A stretch of DNA of 64,000 bases, from positions 1-64,000 of the forward strand of contig JBGAWK010000001.1 of assembly GCA_044227665.1 (NCBI GenBank), written 5' to 3'. The first letter of the stretch is position 1; every line of letters begins with the position of its first letter. Of the stretch, positions 17,018 through 25,823 are shown piece after piece. Source of the stretch: JBGAWK01 sp044227665 (GTDB lineage: Bacteria > Bacteroidota > Bacteroidia > Chitinophagales > JADIYW01). Position numbers and translations under genes: made by a program. The notes under the pieces were generated by a model. That model was not told the origin of the DNA. It searched no databases and saw only the letters and a program-made list of their open reading frames with translations.

Positions 17018-19753
17018 ATGGCAAAGGCATTTTTGCAACATATTGCAGAAGATTTACTACAACAAGACAACGAATATAGCCTTACTACAACGGTAATATT
17101 GCCGACACAACGTGCTTGTGCCACGCTCAAGACATACTTTATTGACCTTGCCGCAACTTCTATTGTCCTTCCTAGGATTATGAGCATCTCCGACTTTGTG
17201 GCTTCATATAGTGACAATTCTCTAGCCTCGGAACTGTATGCTATAGGTATGCTGTACAAGTCCTATCAGTATTGTGTAGATGATGCCGAGGCTTTCGACA
17301 AATTTTTTCCTTGGGGGAAAATCCTTCTGCGAGATTTTGATGAGGTGGACAAGAATCTAAGCCCTGTAAAACAAATTTTTTCTCTTGTAGATGCGCAAAA
17401 ATCTATTGATGACGACTTTGCGCTACCGCAAGAAGCACTAGAGGTATTGCAACAGTTTTTTGGTAGCGCCTTTCATTCAGAGGATGCTGTAAAACAGTCT
17501 TTTATAAAAATTTGGCAAGTATTATATCCCCTGTACATCTCTTTCACTGAGGCGATGCATAGTGAGGGTTATTGTACTTCGGGAAATATGTATAGACAGT
17601 TGGTCGAAAATATTGCTTATAATGAATATAGTTTTTCGGCCAGTCAATTCTACTTTTGTGGCTTCAATGCCCTCACACGTGCAGAGGAACGTCTTATAGA
17701 CTTGCTTAGCGCACAGGCAGAAGTGCATTTATACTGGGATGCCGACAACTCGTATATGGACAGTGATATTCACGAAGCAGGCTTGTTCTTACGACAGTAT
17801 AGAAAGATGTTTACTTCTGCTAAACACCATTGGATATGTTCAGATTTTTTACAAAGTAAAAATATTCATATCATAGCGGCAGGAAGTCTCTCTCTGCAAC
17901 ATGCCTTTGTATCCCAGCATATAGCATCCCTGCCTTCTGACCACAAGTCCGCTATCACCCTTTGCGAAGAACGTGCTTTGCAGAACCTTATGTCTTTTTT
18001 ACCTTCTAGGGATTTTAATATTACAATGGGTATCAGCTTTCAAGATTTACCCCATTATGCATTTATTAGCCGTTTTATGAAGTTGTTTTTGTCCAAACGT
18101 TCAGAAGCTATACTTGCAGAATCTTGGTTAGAATTTATACACCATGAGGGCTTATTAAAGGTAACAGGTATAGATATACAAAAATTAGACGGCTTGAATA
18201 CCTTTGTAATTTCAAACAACAAACCGTATCTGTCAAGCTCCTTTATAGAGAAATTTTTGGAATGTACTGGTTTGTTTGATGGCTTGGGTTTGTCGGAAAA
18301 AAGCATACAGGACGGCATCATAACGTTGGTGACACTGATAAAGGCCAATGAAAAGCAGTTGTTCGACACACAAGGTGTTGTCGGGCATCTGTATACTGCC
18401 ATAGAACAACTCTTCCTAGATATACAAAAGGTAGCTCTTGTTGTAGATGACATTACCTTGGTCTCCCTATTGGACAAACACCTAAAGACACTTTCTATCC
18501 CTCTCGATACGGATACCGAAGCCGATAAACAAATCATGGGAATATTGGAAACCCGGCTCTTAGATTTTAAAACTTTATATGTATTAAATGTCAACGAGGG
18601 AATAATGCCTAAGTCTTCGAGACAATATTCCTTTATTCCTTATAATATCAAAAAGGCTTATAATATCCCAACACATCAAGATTATGATGCAATATATGCC
18701 TATCATTTCTATAGGCTAATGCATAGGGCAGAAAATGTTTTTCTTGTTTATCAAACTGGAGATAGTGGGGCAGAGCCCAGTAGGTATGTATTACAAGTAG
18801 AACACGAATATGCTGCCCACAATATGATAATCCACTCACAGATGTATAGTAAAAATGCTGTTGTCCAGCAATCGCAATATCTTCCTATTCTGATAAACAA
18901 AACCCCTGAGATGATGGCGGTGCTGTCGAACATGAAATTCTCTGCTACGGCACTCCAATTATATTGCAAGTGTCCCGTAGCGTTTTTTTATAAATATGTG
19001 GCGAAAATTAAAGAGCCTGAAGAAGTAATAGAGGGTACTGATGATATGCTTTTGGGTCAATTATTTCATAGTGCGATGGAATATATTTATAGACCCATGA
19101 TAGGGAAACCTTTGCGTATTTTATCCGCACTCACCCCACAATCTTTAGAAACGCTAGTCTCTGATGCACTACAAAAGGCCTACTATGCTGCAAATTTGCA
19201 GTGGGATATCTTGCAATTGGAGGGAAAAAACGCTCTAGATCGCGATATTCTAAAAAAATTATTGGTGCAAGTACTGCAAAAGGATGCACATAGCGATGCT
19301 GCGGTCACGCTATATGATGTAGAATCAAAGGTGGAAAAAAATATCCGGATAGCAGATTACACCATTTTGCTCACAGGTACGCTAGATAGGGTGGACAGGA
19401 TTGGCGAGGACTACTATAGGGTCATAGACTATAAAACCGGCAAGGTGTCGCTGGCGGTTTCAGGAAAAGGGAAGTCTATGGATGATGTTTTTAGCGTGGA
19501 AGGAAAATATGATTTGCAGGGATATATGTATGCCTATCTGCTCGGAACATTGCCTATAGATATTTGTTTTTATGATCTCACCCACCATGCGGAGTCTGTC
19601 TCTCTTCCTCCTATTTCTAGGGAAACTATGCATCAATTTGAAGAGAAGCTCATTGCTGTACTTAAAGAAATTTTAGACATAAATCTCCCTTTTGTGCAAC
19701 AACCCAAGGAAGAAATTGCGCAAAAAAGCCCTTACGCTGTTCTTCTAAGCTAG
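17018..19753 (+). CDS. PD-(D/E)XK nuclease family protein, AddB/RecB-like
   Basis: A 911-residue protein resembling the AddB-like nuclease/inactivated helicase family that takes part in double-strand break end processing. The N-terminus has VILPTQRACATLKTYF, the AddB-type degenerate nucleotide-binding region. The C-terminal nuclease domain begins about residue 641 with SATALQLYCKCPVAFFYKY and GQLFHSAMEYIY (His). Then come TGTLDRVDRI and the active-site DYKTGK near residue 804, followed by DLQGYMYAYLL. An AddA-like helicase partner is not in the window. Its 3' end overlaps the convergent small membrane protein gene by nine bases. Exonuclease activity is inferred from the intact D...DYK motif. 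Confidence 0.85.
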   Translation: MAKAFLQHIAEDLLQQDNEYSLTTTVILPTQRACATLKTYFIDLAATSIVLPRIMSISDFVASYSDNSLASELYAIGMLYKSYQYCVDDAEAFDKFFPWGKILLRDFDEVDKNLSPVKQIFSLVDAQKSIDDDFALPQEALEVLQQFFGSAFHSEDAVKQSFIKIWQVLYPLYISFTEAMHSEGYCTSGNMYRQLVENIAYNEYSFSASQFYFCGFNALTRAEERLIDLLSAQAEVHLYWDADNSYMDSDIHEAGLFLRQYRKMFTSAKHHWICSDFLQSKNIHIIAAGSLSLQHAFVSQHIASLPSDHKSAITLCEERALQNLMSFLPSRDFNITMGISFQDLPHYAFISRFMKLFLSKRSEAILAESWLEFIHHEGLLKVTGIDIQKLDGLNTFVISNNKPYLSSSFIEKFLECTGLFDGLGLSEKSIQDGIITLVTLIKANEKQLFDTQGVVGHLYTAIEQLFLDIQKVALVVDDITLVSLLDKHLKTLSIPLDTDTEADKQIMGILETRLLDFKTLYVLNVNEGIMPKSSRQYSFIPYNIKKAYNIPTHQDYDAIYAYHFYRLMHRAENVFLVYQTGDSGAEPSRYVLQVEHEYAAHNMIIHSQMYSKNAVVQQSQYLPILINKTPEMMAVLSNMKFSATALQLYCKCPVAFFYKYVAKIKEPEEVIEGTDDMLLGQLFHSAMEYIYRPMIGKPLRILSALTPQSLETLVSDALQKAYYAANLQWDILQLEGKNALDRDILKKLLVQVLQKDAHSDAAVTLYDVESKVEKNIRIADYTILLTGTLDRVDRIGEDYYRVIDYKTGKVSLAVSGKGKSMDDVFSVEGKYDLQGYMYAYLLGTLPIDICFYDLTHHAESVSLPPISRETMHQFEEKLIAVLKEILDINLPFVQQPKEEIAQKSPYAVLLS

Positions 19754-20107
19754 CTTTATTTGCAACAAAAACATGCCTATCCTTGTTGCCGCCAGCAAGC
19801 CTATCAGCATCCACAAGAGTGTGGGCGGTGATACTGTTTCGCCATGCTTTAAGAGCGTGAATAGCATCCCGGCTATATATATTCCAGATATCGTCCATGT
19901 CATCTTATGCAATTTTTGGGTTACTCTTTTATTTAGTATCAATCTAATATATACATATATACAAGCAAATCCACCTATATATCCCGTGAGTATCAGTAAA
20001 AAATGTCCTATACCTACATATTTTTGAAGGGTACTACAAAAAATCATCCCAAAACCCATCACAAGATGTAATACGATGAATATCAAATTTTTGGTTTGCG
20101 TAGGCAT
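19745..20107 (-). CDS. Small four-helix membrane protein of unknown function
   Basis: A 120-residue protein with four predicted transmembrane segments (LIFIVLHLVMGFGMIF, FLLILTGYIGGFACIYVYI, WTISGIYIAGMLFTLL, LLWMLIGLLAATRIGMFLL) separated by short basic loops. I do not recognise the family. The start at 20107 is preferred over the longer ORF from 20263, whose extra N-terminus is non-hydrophobic and lies inside the divergent chain-length regulator gene. Its start is 31 bases from that gene's start, so the two may share a regulatory region. Its stop overlaps the nuclease gene by nine bases. Confidence 0.7.
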   Translation of the reverse strand: MPTQTKNLIFIVLHLVMGFGMIFCSTLQKYVGIGHFLLILTGYIGGFACIYVYIRLILNKRVTQKLHKMTWTISGIYIAGMLFTLLKHGETVSPPTLLWMLIGLLAATRIGMFLLQIKLA

Positions 20108-20138
20108 TGATGTATATTTGGATGCAATTTTACTAAAT

Positions 20139-20900
20139 ATGTTAGAATTAATATCTATCCTTCGCAGGTGGCAATGGAAAATTCTTTTTCCTGTGTTGCT
20201 CTGCACGATTATAGCCATCATCGGTTCTATACCTAGATTTATGCCTCCACGGTATGAGTCCAATGCTGTATTTTATATCGCCAATCCTTCTGCCAGCGAC
20301 CGTAGTGCCATCTTCAATTCCGAAAATGGCTATACTAATTATTTTGGTGGCAGCGATGATATAGACAGGATTTTATCATTATTGGGGTCTCCTATGTTTG
20401 CTGACTACATGATAAAGAAATTTTCTTTACAAAAGCATTATGAAGCAGAAGACCTCTATTACACCCGATTGGGATGGGGTAATAATTTTACTATAAGAAA
20501 AAATGAGTTGGCGGCTATAGATGTAACCATAAGTGATACTGATGCCCACCTCGCCAAAGCTATGGCAGATGCTACCTTGCAGTATGCTGACAGTACTTAT
20601 AAAAGCTGGATTTTGGACTCCCGCAAACGAGTGCTCGCAGCCATAGAGGAAGAGATAGCCTCTATGCCTGCTGATGCGGATATGGGTGTTGTAGCTAAGC
20701 TACAATTGACTAGAGCTCAATTTCGTGCGACAAATTCCCCGTTGTTTTCTACTTTGTATATCACAGAATATCCGCAAGTTGCCCTCAAAAAAAGTAGTCC
20801 TATACGGTGGATGATAGTGTTAGCTGTCTTGGTGGGATCTCTATTTTTCTTCTCCTTGGCAGCGGTAGTATTGGAAAAATTTCGATCTATCCGCTCATGA
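20139..20900 (+). CDS. Wzz/chain-length-determinant-like polysaccharide co-polymerase
   Basis: A 253-residue inner-membrane protein with the Wzz topology: an N-terminal membrane helix (ILFPVLLCTIIAIIGSIPRF), a periplasmic domain of about 190 residues, and a C-terminal helix (MIVLAVLVGSLFFFSLAAVVL) ending in a basic tail. The start motif LISILRRWQWKILFP is typical. These proteins set the length of O-antigen or exopolysaccharide chains. No tyrosine kinase domain is attached. The ATG at 20139 is preferred over 20076 because the extra 21 residues run back into the divergent neighbour. It is coupled (ATGA overlap) to the O-antigen ligase-like gene. Confidence 0.75.
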   Translation: MLELISILRRWQWKILFPVLLCTIIAIIGSIPRFMPPRYESNAVFYIANPSASDRSAIFNSENGYTNYFGGSDDIDRILSLLGSPMFADYMIKKFSLQKHYEAEDLYYTRLGWGNNFTIRKNELAAIDVTISDTDAHLAKAMADATLQYADSTYKSWILDSRKRVLAAIEEEIASMPADADMGVVAKLQLTRAQFRATNSPLFSTLYITEYPQVALKKSSPIRWMIVLAVLVGSLFFFSLAAVVLEKFRSIRS

Positions 20901-22315
20901 CCTATAGCGATAGAAATATCCTTGGTATTTATTTGGGATTTGTTGCGCTGGGCATTGCGGGTCTTTTTACTTCCTTTTATTTCCAGTCGCCACTCCCGAC
21001 ATTAGGGTGTTTCGGTATGCTTTTTCTGCTTGTTTTATTGTTTTTTCCCACACTGGCATTTCCTATGCTAATGTTGTCTATGCCTCTATCTGTAGAATAT
21101 TATTTTGGGAGCTTGGGTACAGACCTACCATCGGAGCCTCTTGTCATCATTATCGCTACTATTACCCTGTTCTATGTTTTGACCAAAAATGTTTCCTTAA
21201 AGTCCTTCTTGGCACACCCATTTACGGTCATTATCTTTCTCTTATATATTTGGGCTGTTGCTACTGCCTTATTTTCTACAGATCCTATTTTGTCTATAAA
21301 GTATTTGCTGGCCAAGGGGTGGTATGTGATAGGATTCTATATGGCAGCATATATCTTTACTAAAGATGCTAAAGCCATTGAGAAATTTTTTGTCCTCCTA
21401 TTTATACCTACACTCCTTGGCGTTATATATGTAATGTTCCGTCACGGTGGTATGGGCTTCACCTTTGACAGTATCAATAAGGCCTGCCAGCCTGTATTTC
21501 GCAATCACGTAAACTATGCCATCTTCATGGGCATGTTATTTCCCTATATCTTATATATGATACACATAAGCCGAAGAGGAACGTTGATGCGAATATTCTA
21601 TGTTTTTTGCACACTATTTTTTGTTTGTGCCATCTATTTCACTTATACTAGAGGCGTGTGGCTGGCAATTTTGGTACTGCCTGTCTTTATTTTTATTATT
21701 CATTATAAAAAAGTATTGACAGCCTATCTTGCTACGCTCCTTGCCATACTATGTATAGGTATATATTTGGCTAAAGACAGTAAATACCTGACCTATGCGC
21801 CCAATTATGATACTACCATCTATCATGCCAATCTCGACGATCATCTGAAGGCTACTTTCTCTGGTGAAGACATGAGTACAATGGAGCGTTTTTATAGGTG
21901 GATAGCTGCCATAAAGTCTGTGCCGCAATATGGTCTGTTCGGCGCTGGCCCTAATACCTTTAATACAGTATATAAAGCATATACCGTAAGTTCTTTTCAG
22001 ACCTATATAAGTAAAAACGAAGAGCGCTCTACCGTACATAATTATACGCTGCTGATGCTTACCGAACAAGGGGTAATGGGGGCTATACTATACTTGATAT
22101 TGGTAGGCTATATTCTGTTTTTTATTCAAAAATATTATCATTACAGTTCTGGAAGCTCCCGTCTTCTGCTCTTGGCTATAGCCTGTAGCCAGATAGTTTT
22201 TTTGATAAATAATTGTTTTAGCGATCTTGTGGAATCTAATAAAGTAGGCAGCCTGTTTTATATCAATTTGGCGTGGCTTATCCTCTGGAGACAATCTTCA
22301 GAAAAAACACGGTAG
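20897..22315 (+). CDS. O-antigen ligase/polymerase-like membrane protein
   Basis: A 472-residue polytopic protein with about 11-12 transmembrane segments. The large periplasmic loop around residues 290-370 includes GEDMSTMERFYRWIAAIKSVPQ and FGAGPNTF, the Wzy_C/WaaL hallmark, and is followed by VHNYTLLMLTEQGVMGAI with the conserved His. It would join or polymerise lipid-linked glycan units. The ATG at 20897 overlaps the stop of the Wzz-like gene, so the pair acts together. No glycosyltransferase genes flank it, so the sugar substrate is made elsewhere. Ligase and polymerase cannot be told apart by sequence alone. Confidence 0.82.
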   Translation: MTYSDRNILGIYLGFVALGIAGLFTSFYFQSPLPTLGCFGMLFLLVLLFFPTLAFPMLMLSMPLSVEYYFGSLGTDLPSEPLVIIIATITLFYVLTKNVSLKSFLAHPFTVIIFLLYIWAVATALFSTDPILSIKYLLAKGWYVIGFYMAAYIFTKDAKAIEKFFVLLFIPTLLGVIYVMFRHGGMGFTFDSINKACQPVFRNHVNYAIFMGMLFPYILYMIHISRRGTLMRIFYVFCTLFFVCAIYFTYTRGVWLAILVLPVFIFIIHYKKVLTAYLATLLAILCIGIYLAKDSKYLTYAPNYDTTIYHANLDDHLKATFSGEDMSTMERFYRWIAAIKSVPQYGLFGAGPNTFNTVYKAYTVSSFQTYISKNEERSTVHNYTLLMLTEQGVMGAILYLILVGYILFFIQKYYHYSSGSSRLLLLAIACSQIVFLINNCFSDLVESNKVGSLFYINLAWLILWRQSSEKTR

Positions 22316-22335
22316 AAGCCGAATCAATCATAATG

Positions 22336-23625
22336 CTATACTCGTGGTATAATAATGTCTCTGACATTGTTAGAAGAAAGGATGTTTACCAATGCTTCTA
22401 TCCCTTCCTTTCTCCTAATCTCCGCTTCTTCCAGCAATAATGGTATGAGTGCATATAACACAATGGATTTGCCTTCTACAGGAATCTCTTGGATTTCTTC
22501 CGGCAGGGTTGTAGAATTAAGCATAATCAAATGCGTGAAGCTTGTATTGCCTATTTTCTCACCCCCATTACCAAACATGCTTCCATAGGTAAACCACTTT
22601 CGCTCATATACAGAACTTCTTGCTATCGTTCTCATCCATGTCAAAGGCCAGTTTGCATTTGTATCCTGTAGTGCCTCTGCTGAAAGAGAGACCTCTGCGG
22701 GCAAGAAACAGAGTAATTCTGCACACCTCAATTCTTGCGCATCATCTGGCACAGGCATGTCTACCCTGCTCATGCCATTGCTTATTAAAACATGAAATGG
22801 CTGCTCCGCAGTTGCTTTAATATGGTAGATATGTACCGGTAGCTCTTCATCATCATCAAAAAACATTTGAATATTGGTGGGGTCAAAATATTCCTCCAAG
22901 AAGGCTTCTATCGCTGGCGTATAATCTTGTAAGGTTATAGTAACAACTTCCGCGTCTGTATTTGGACTTTCTAGGGCAGATTCCGCTATGAAGCCTTCTT
23001 GCTCTCTGCACGTTTCTGTTATATTTATTGTAATTTTCTGTAATACTTCTGGATTGGTAAGTTCAAAAGGTACTTCCACACTCTTCTGTGGCACTAATAC
23101 TAAGTCATCGGTAGGATAGAGGATTTTTATAGCCTCAGCAATATATTTTCCATTGGGAAAATCCTGCTCATAGGCAATGAGCAAGGCTTTTGACCCAGAA
23201 GATTTGTAGTCTGCCTCTGCCGCCTGCCATATCAATTTTTCGGATATATCTGGGTGCATGCCGTGCTGTAATGCCGATTTAAAATAATCTATGGCTTCGC
23301 CGAATCTTTCCATTTTCACCATTACAAGCCCAACCCCATTCTCATAGCGGTCTTTTTCTGAAGGATAGCGATTCATAAGTTGCTGATACATATATAAGGC
23401 CAGCTCATGAGGCCCTTCCTGTAATAGCTTGTCGGCATATTGTATCTGCTCGCCATGACTTCTATAGGTAAGGATATACTCTATCTTTTCTTCTATGGTG
23501 GCATTAGAGAGGTCAAATACCGCTACTTTATAGGGGTTTACTACCGGTTGGTTTATAATTTCTTGGTCGTTGTAGATGTCTTCTTGTTCAAATGCCAGTT
23601 TGCGTATTTTATCCCAAATTCCCAT
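22336..23625 (-). CDS. TPR and suppressor-of-fused (SUFU) domain protein
   Basis: A 429-residue soluble protein. The first 200 residues hold TPR-like helices (ALYMYQQLMNRYPSEKDRYENG, then FGEAIDYFKSALQHGMHPD). From about residue 225 the sequence matches the SUFU pattern: HVLISNGMSRVDMPVP, ELLCFLPAEVSL, WPLTWMRTIARSSVYERKWFTYGSMF, then IVLYALIPLLLEEAEIRRKEGIEAL. In animals SUFU is a Hedgehog regulator. In bacteria the domain is often proposed as an immunity protein of polymorphic toxin systems, but no toxin gene is adjacent here. It stands alone, convergent with the O-antigen gene. The function is unknown. Confidence 0.75.
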   Translation of the reverse strand: MGIWDKIRKLAFEQEDIYNDQEIINQPVVNPYKVAVFDLSNATIEEKIEYILTYRSHGEQIQYADKLLQEGPHELALYMYQQLMNRYPSEKDRYENGVGLVMVKMERFGEAIDYFKSALQHGMHPDISEKLIWQAAEADYKSSGSKALLIAYEQDFPNGKYIAEAIKILYPTDDLVLVPQKSVEVPFELTNPEVLQKITINITETCREQEGFIAESALESPNTDAEVVTITLQDYTPAIEAFLEEYFDPTNIQMFFDDDEELPVHIYHIKATAEQPFHVLISNGMSRVDMPVPDDAQELRCAELLCFLPAEVSLSAEALQDTNANWPLTWMRTIARSSVYERKWFTYGSMFGNGGEKIGNTSFTHLIMLNSTTLPEEIQEIPVEGKSIVLYALIPLLLEEAEIRRKEGIEALVNILSSNNVRDIIIPRV

Positions 23626-23799
23626 GGCTCATTAATGCAATATGGGTAAAAATAGTTTTTACTTTTTATTCTTGTTCCAAAAATTTATAAACCATTGAAT
23701 ATCTAATGTGTATAATCAGGTTCTCAAGTTGCCGAAATCAAAACCTAATAAATTTATAAAAAGTGTATGTTGAGACAACTCTTGCTGGCAATTCGTGTT

Positions 23800-23807
23800 T
23801 ACTTTTG
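23800..23807 (+). promoter_or_regulatory. Putative -7 promoter element of lipoamide dehydrogenase
   Basis: TACTTTTG matches TAnnTTTG exactly and ends 11 bases before the first plausible ATG (23819). TCTTG at 23780-23784 is a weak -33 candidate at shorter than ideal spacing. Confidence 0.5.
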
Positions 23808-23818
23808 TAAAGAATTTT

Positions 23819-25225
23819 ATGGATATGGAAAAATATGATGTAGCCATTATAGGCGCAGGCCCTGGGGGATATGTAGCAGCAATACGTGCAGCACAGCTGG
23901 GCTTTAATACGGTACTCATCGAAAAATATCCTACACTCGGCGGCACCTGTCTGAATGTAGGATGTATTCCGTCAAAAGCACTGCTGGACTCTTCAGAGCA
24001 CTATCATAACATACAAAAGAATATGGCAGAACATGGTATCCATGTAGAAGGTGCTACTTTAGATTTTTCCCAATTTATAGCGAGAAAAGCCAAAGTCGTA
24101 GAACAAACTTGCCAAGGTATAGATTATCTGATGAAAAAAAACAAGGTGATAGTGCTGCGTGGTGTCGGCAGCTTTGTGGACAGCCATACTTTGCAAATAG
24201 AGGATAATGGCGTTCAACAACAAATTTATGCTGACAATATTATCATTGCTACGGGTTCTAAACCCTCTTCTTTGCCTTTTATTACTATAGATAAAAAAAG
24301 AATAATCACCTCTACCGAAGCACTATCTTTGACAGAATGTCCTAAGTCGTTGCTGATTATCGGCGGTGGCGTTATAGGCCTGGAATTAGGGTCAGTATAT
24401 GCGAGGTTGGGGACAGAAGTATCTGTAGTAGAATATATGGACACCATCATACCTACTATGGACACAGATTGCAGTAAGGAATTACAGCGTTCGCTGAAAA
24501 AATTGGGCATAAAATTCTATTTAGGACATAAGGTGACTGGCGTAAATGCACAGAATGATACAGTTGCTGTCACAGCATTGGACAAAAAATCCCAAGAAGT
24601 GAGCCTCCGTGCTGATTATTGTATGGTTGCTATTGGCAGGAGACCTTATACCGCTGGTCTAAATCTAGAAAATGCCGGAATTGCTACAGACGAACGTGGA
24701 ATGATTCCTACGGATACTCAGTTGAGAACCGTTGTCCCTCATATTTTTGCCATAGGAGATGTGGTCAAAGGAGCTATGTTGGCTCACAAAGCAGAAGAGG
24801 AGGGGGTTTTTGTAGCAGAAATTATTGCCAGACAGCATCCACATATCCATTACCACCTTATTCCTGGAGTAGTGTATACCTGGCCCGAAGTAGCTTCTGT
24901 AGGTGCTACTGAAAATGACCTAAAACAACAAAATATTCCCTATAAATCTGGGGTATTCCCTATGCGTGCCTTAGGTCGCGCTAGAGCCAGCACAGATATT
25001 GACGGCATGGTAAAAGTTTTGGCTCATGAAGAAACCGACGAGATACTTGGCGTACACATCGTGGGCGCCCGCGCTGCGGACATGATTGCGGAAGCAGTAG
25101 TGGCTATGGAGTTCAGGGCAAGTGCCGAAGACATCGCCAGAATCAGTCATGCTCATCCTACTTATACCGAAGCTATTAAAGAAGCCTGCCTTGCTGCCAC
25201 CGCCAATCGGGCTATGCATATTTAA
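23819..25225 (+). CDS. lpd: Dihydrolipoyl dehydrogenase
   Basis: A 468-residue flavoprotein that reoxidises dihydrolipoamide in pyruvate and 2-oxoglutarate dehydrogenase and the glycine cleavage system. It shows the FAD-binding motif IIGAGPGGYVAAIRAAQLG, the redox-active disulfide GGTCLNVGCIPSKALLDSS, a second Rossmann GGGVIGLELGSV, the FAD motif HIFAIGDVV and the C-terminal HAHPTYTE with the catalytic His. The ATG at 23819 or 23825 fits the family N-terminus better than 23795. No acyltransferase or E1 gene is adjacent. A 600-base region without genes follows it. Confidence 0.96.
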   Translation: MDMEKYDVAIIGAGPGGYVAAIRAAQLGFNTVLIEKYPTLGGTCLNVGCIPSKALLDSSEHYHNIQKNMAEHGIHVEGATLDFSQFIARKAKVVEQTCQGIDYLMKKNKVIVLRGVGSFVDSHTLQIEDNGVQQQIYADNIIIATGSKPSSLPFITIDKKRIITSTEALSLTECPKSLLIIGGGVIGLELGSVYARLGTEVSVVEYMDTIIPTMDTDCSKELQRSLKKLGIKFYLGHKVTGVNAQNDTVAVTALDKKSQEVSLRADYCMVAIGRRPYTAGLNLENAGIATDERGMIPTDTQLRTVVPHIFAIGDVVKGAMLAHKAEEEGVFVAEIIARQHPHIHYHLIPGVVYTWPEVASVGATENDLKQQNIPYKSGVFPMRALGRARASTDIDGMVKVLAHEETDEILGVHIVGARAADMIAEAVVAMEFRASAEDIARISHAHPTYTEAIKEACLAATANRAMHI

Positions 25226-25768
25226 TCCATCACGTCTCTACATTTTTATTCATTTGAATGTTTTTTTAAACTGCTTGGTTTATAATATAAACTAGGTTTT
25301 TTTGCTTTTAAGTCCCTATATCTAAGTGGATTAATATGTTTTGTTCTTAGTCTCCTTTCAATTTTTGTTTCTAGTGAATATCTGGTTAATGGACATTTGT
25401 GTTGGTAAAATCTTTTGAAATACTTATCCGTACTAGCTTTGAGGCAAATGAAAGATTATTGGGCTAAGACCAGAATAAATCAATAAATTTATTCTAAAAG
25501 CCTTATTTTTTATGGGGCAATTGGTCTCCGTTTCGCTCTTTGTATCTTGGGTGCTGAAACCGGCTCTAATTGTTTTGTCTCAGATTATCTTCTCTGTATA
25601 GGCACATTTTTATACCCCTACTAAACGTTTGGGTATAGTGTCAAGTTGGTCTATCAAATCTTTTATACCATAATCGGTCTAGAAAATGTTCTTCACATAC
25701 TGCGGTATCCACAATTTTTTAACTATCGTGTATTGTGAAAGGGGCATAATTAATTATACCTCTAAAGT
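25226..25768. other. Gene-free AT-rich stretch between lpd and dnaK
   Basis: About 540 bases with no credible coding sequence on either strand. Small palindromes are visible: AGAATAAA (25472-25479) with TTTATTCT (25488-25495), and TATACCC (25611-25617) with GGGTATA (25631-25637). Translations of both strands are broken by frequent stops. I cannot tell whether it is a decayed gene, a structured RNA or ordinary spacer. It is the only gap over 300 bases in a gene-dense window. Confidence 0.6.
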
Positions 25769-25803
25769 AAAAGGGGGCTGTCCAAAATGGACAGCCCCCT
25801 TTT
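25769..25803. terminator. Strong bidirectional hairpin terminator below dnaK
   Basis: A perfect 16-base stem, left arm 25769-25784 (AAAAGGGGGCTGTCCA) and right arm 25788-25803, with a 3-base AAA loop. The A-run and T-run at the base let it end transcription in both directions. It lies 20 bases below the dnaK stop on the minus strand. Confidence 0.9.
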
Positions 25804-25823
25804 CGTTATTAATAGAAGTAGAT

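Noticed and set aside
20108..20263. Longer N-terminus of the small membrane protein (start 20263)
   Set aside because: The extra 52 residues are non-hydrophobic and lie antisense to the Wzz-like gene; the first hydrophobic protein-like start is 20107.
20807..20896. Longer O-antigen ligase start at 20807
   Set aside because: It lies inside the Wzz-like gene in another frame. The ATG at 20897 gives the typical N-terminus and an ATGA overlap.
25472..25495. Terminator for lpd at the AGAATAAA/TTTATTCT palindrome
   Set aside because: The stem is AT-only, about 250 bases from the gene and lacks a convincing T-run directly after it.
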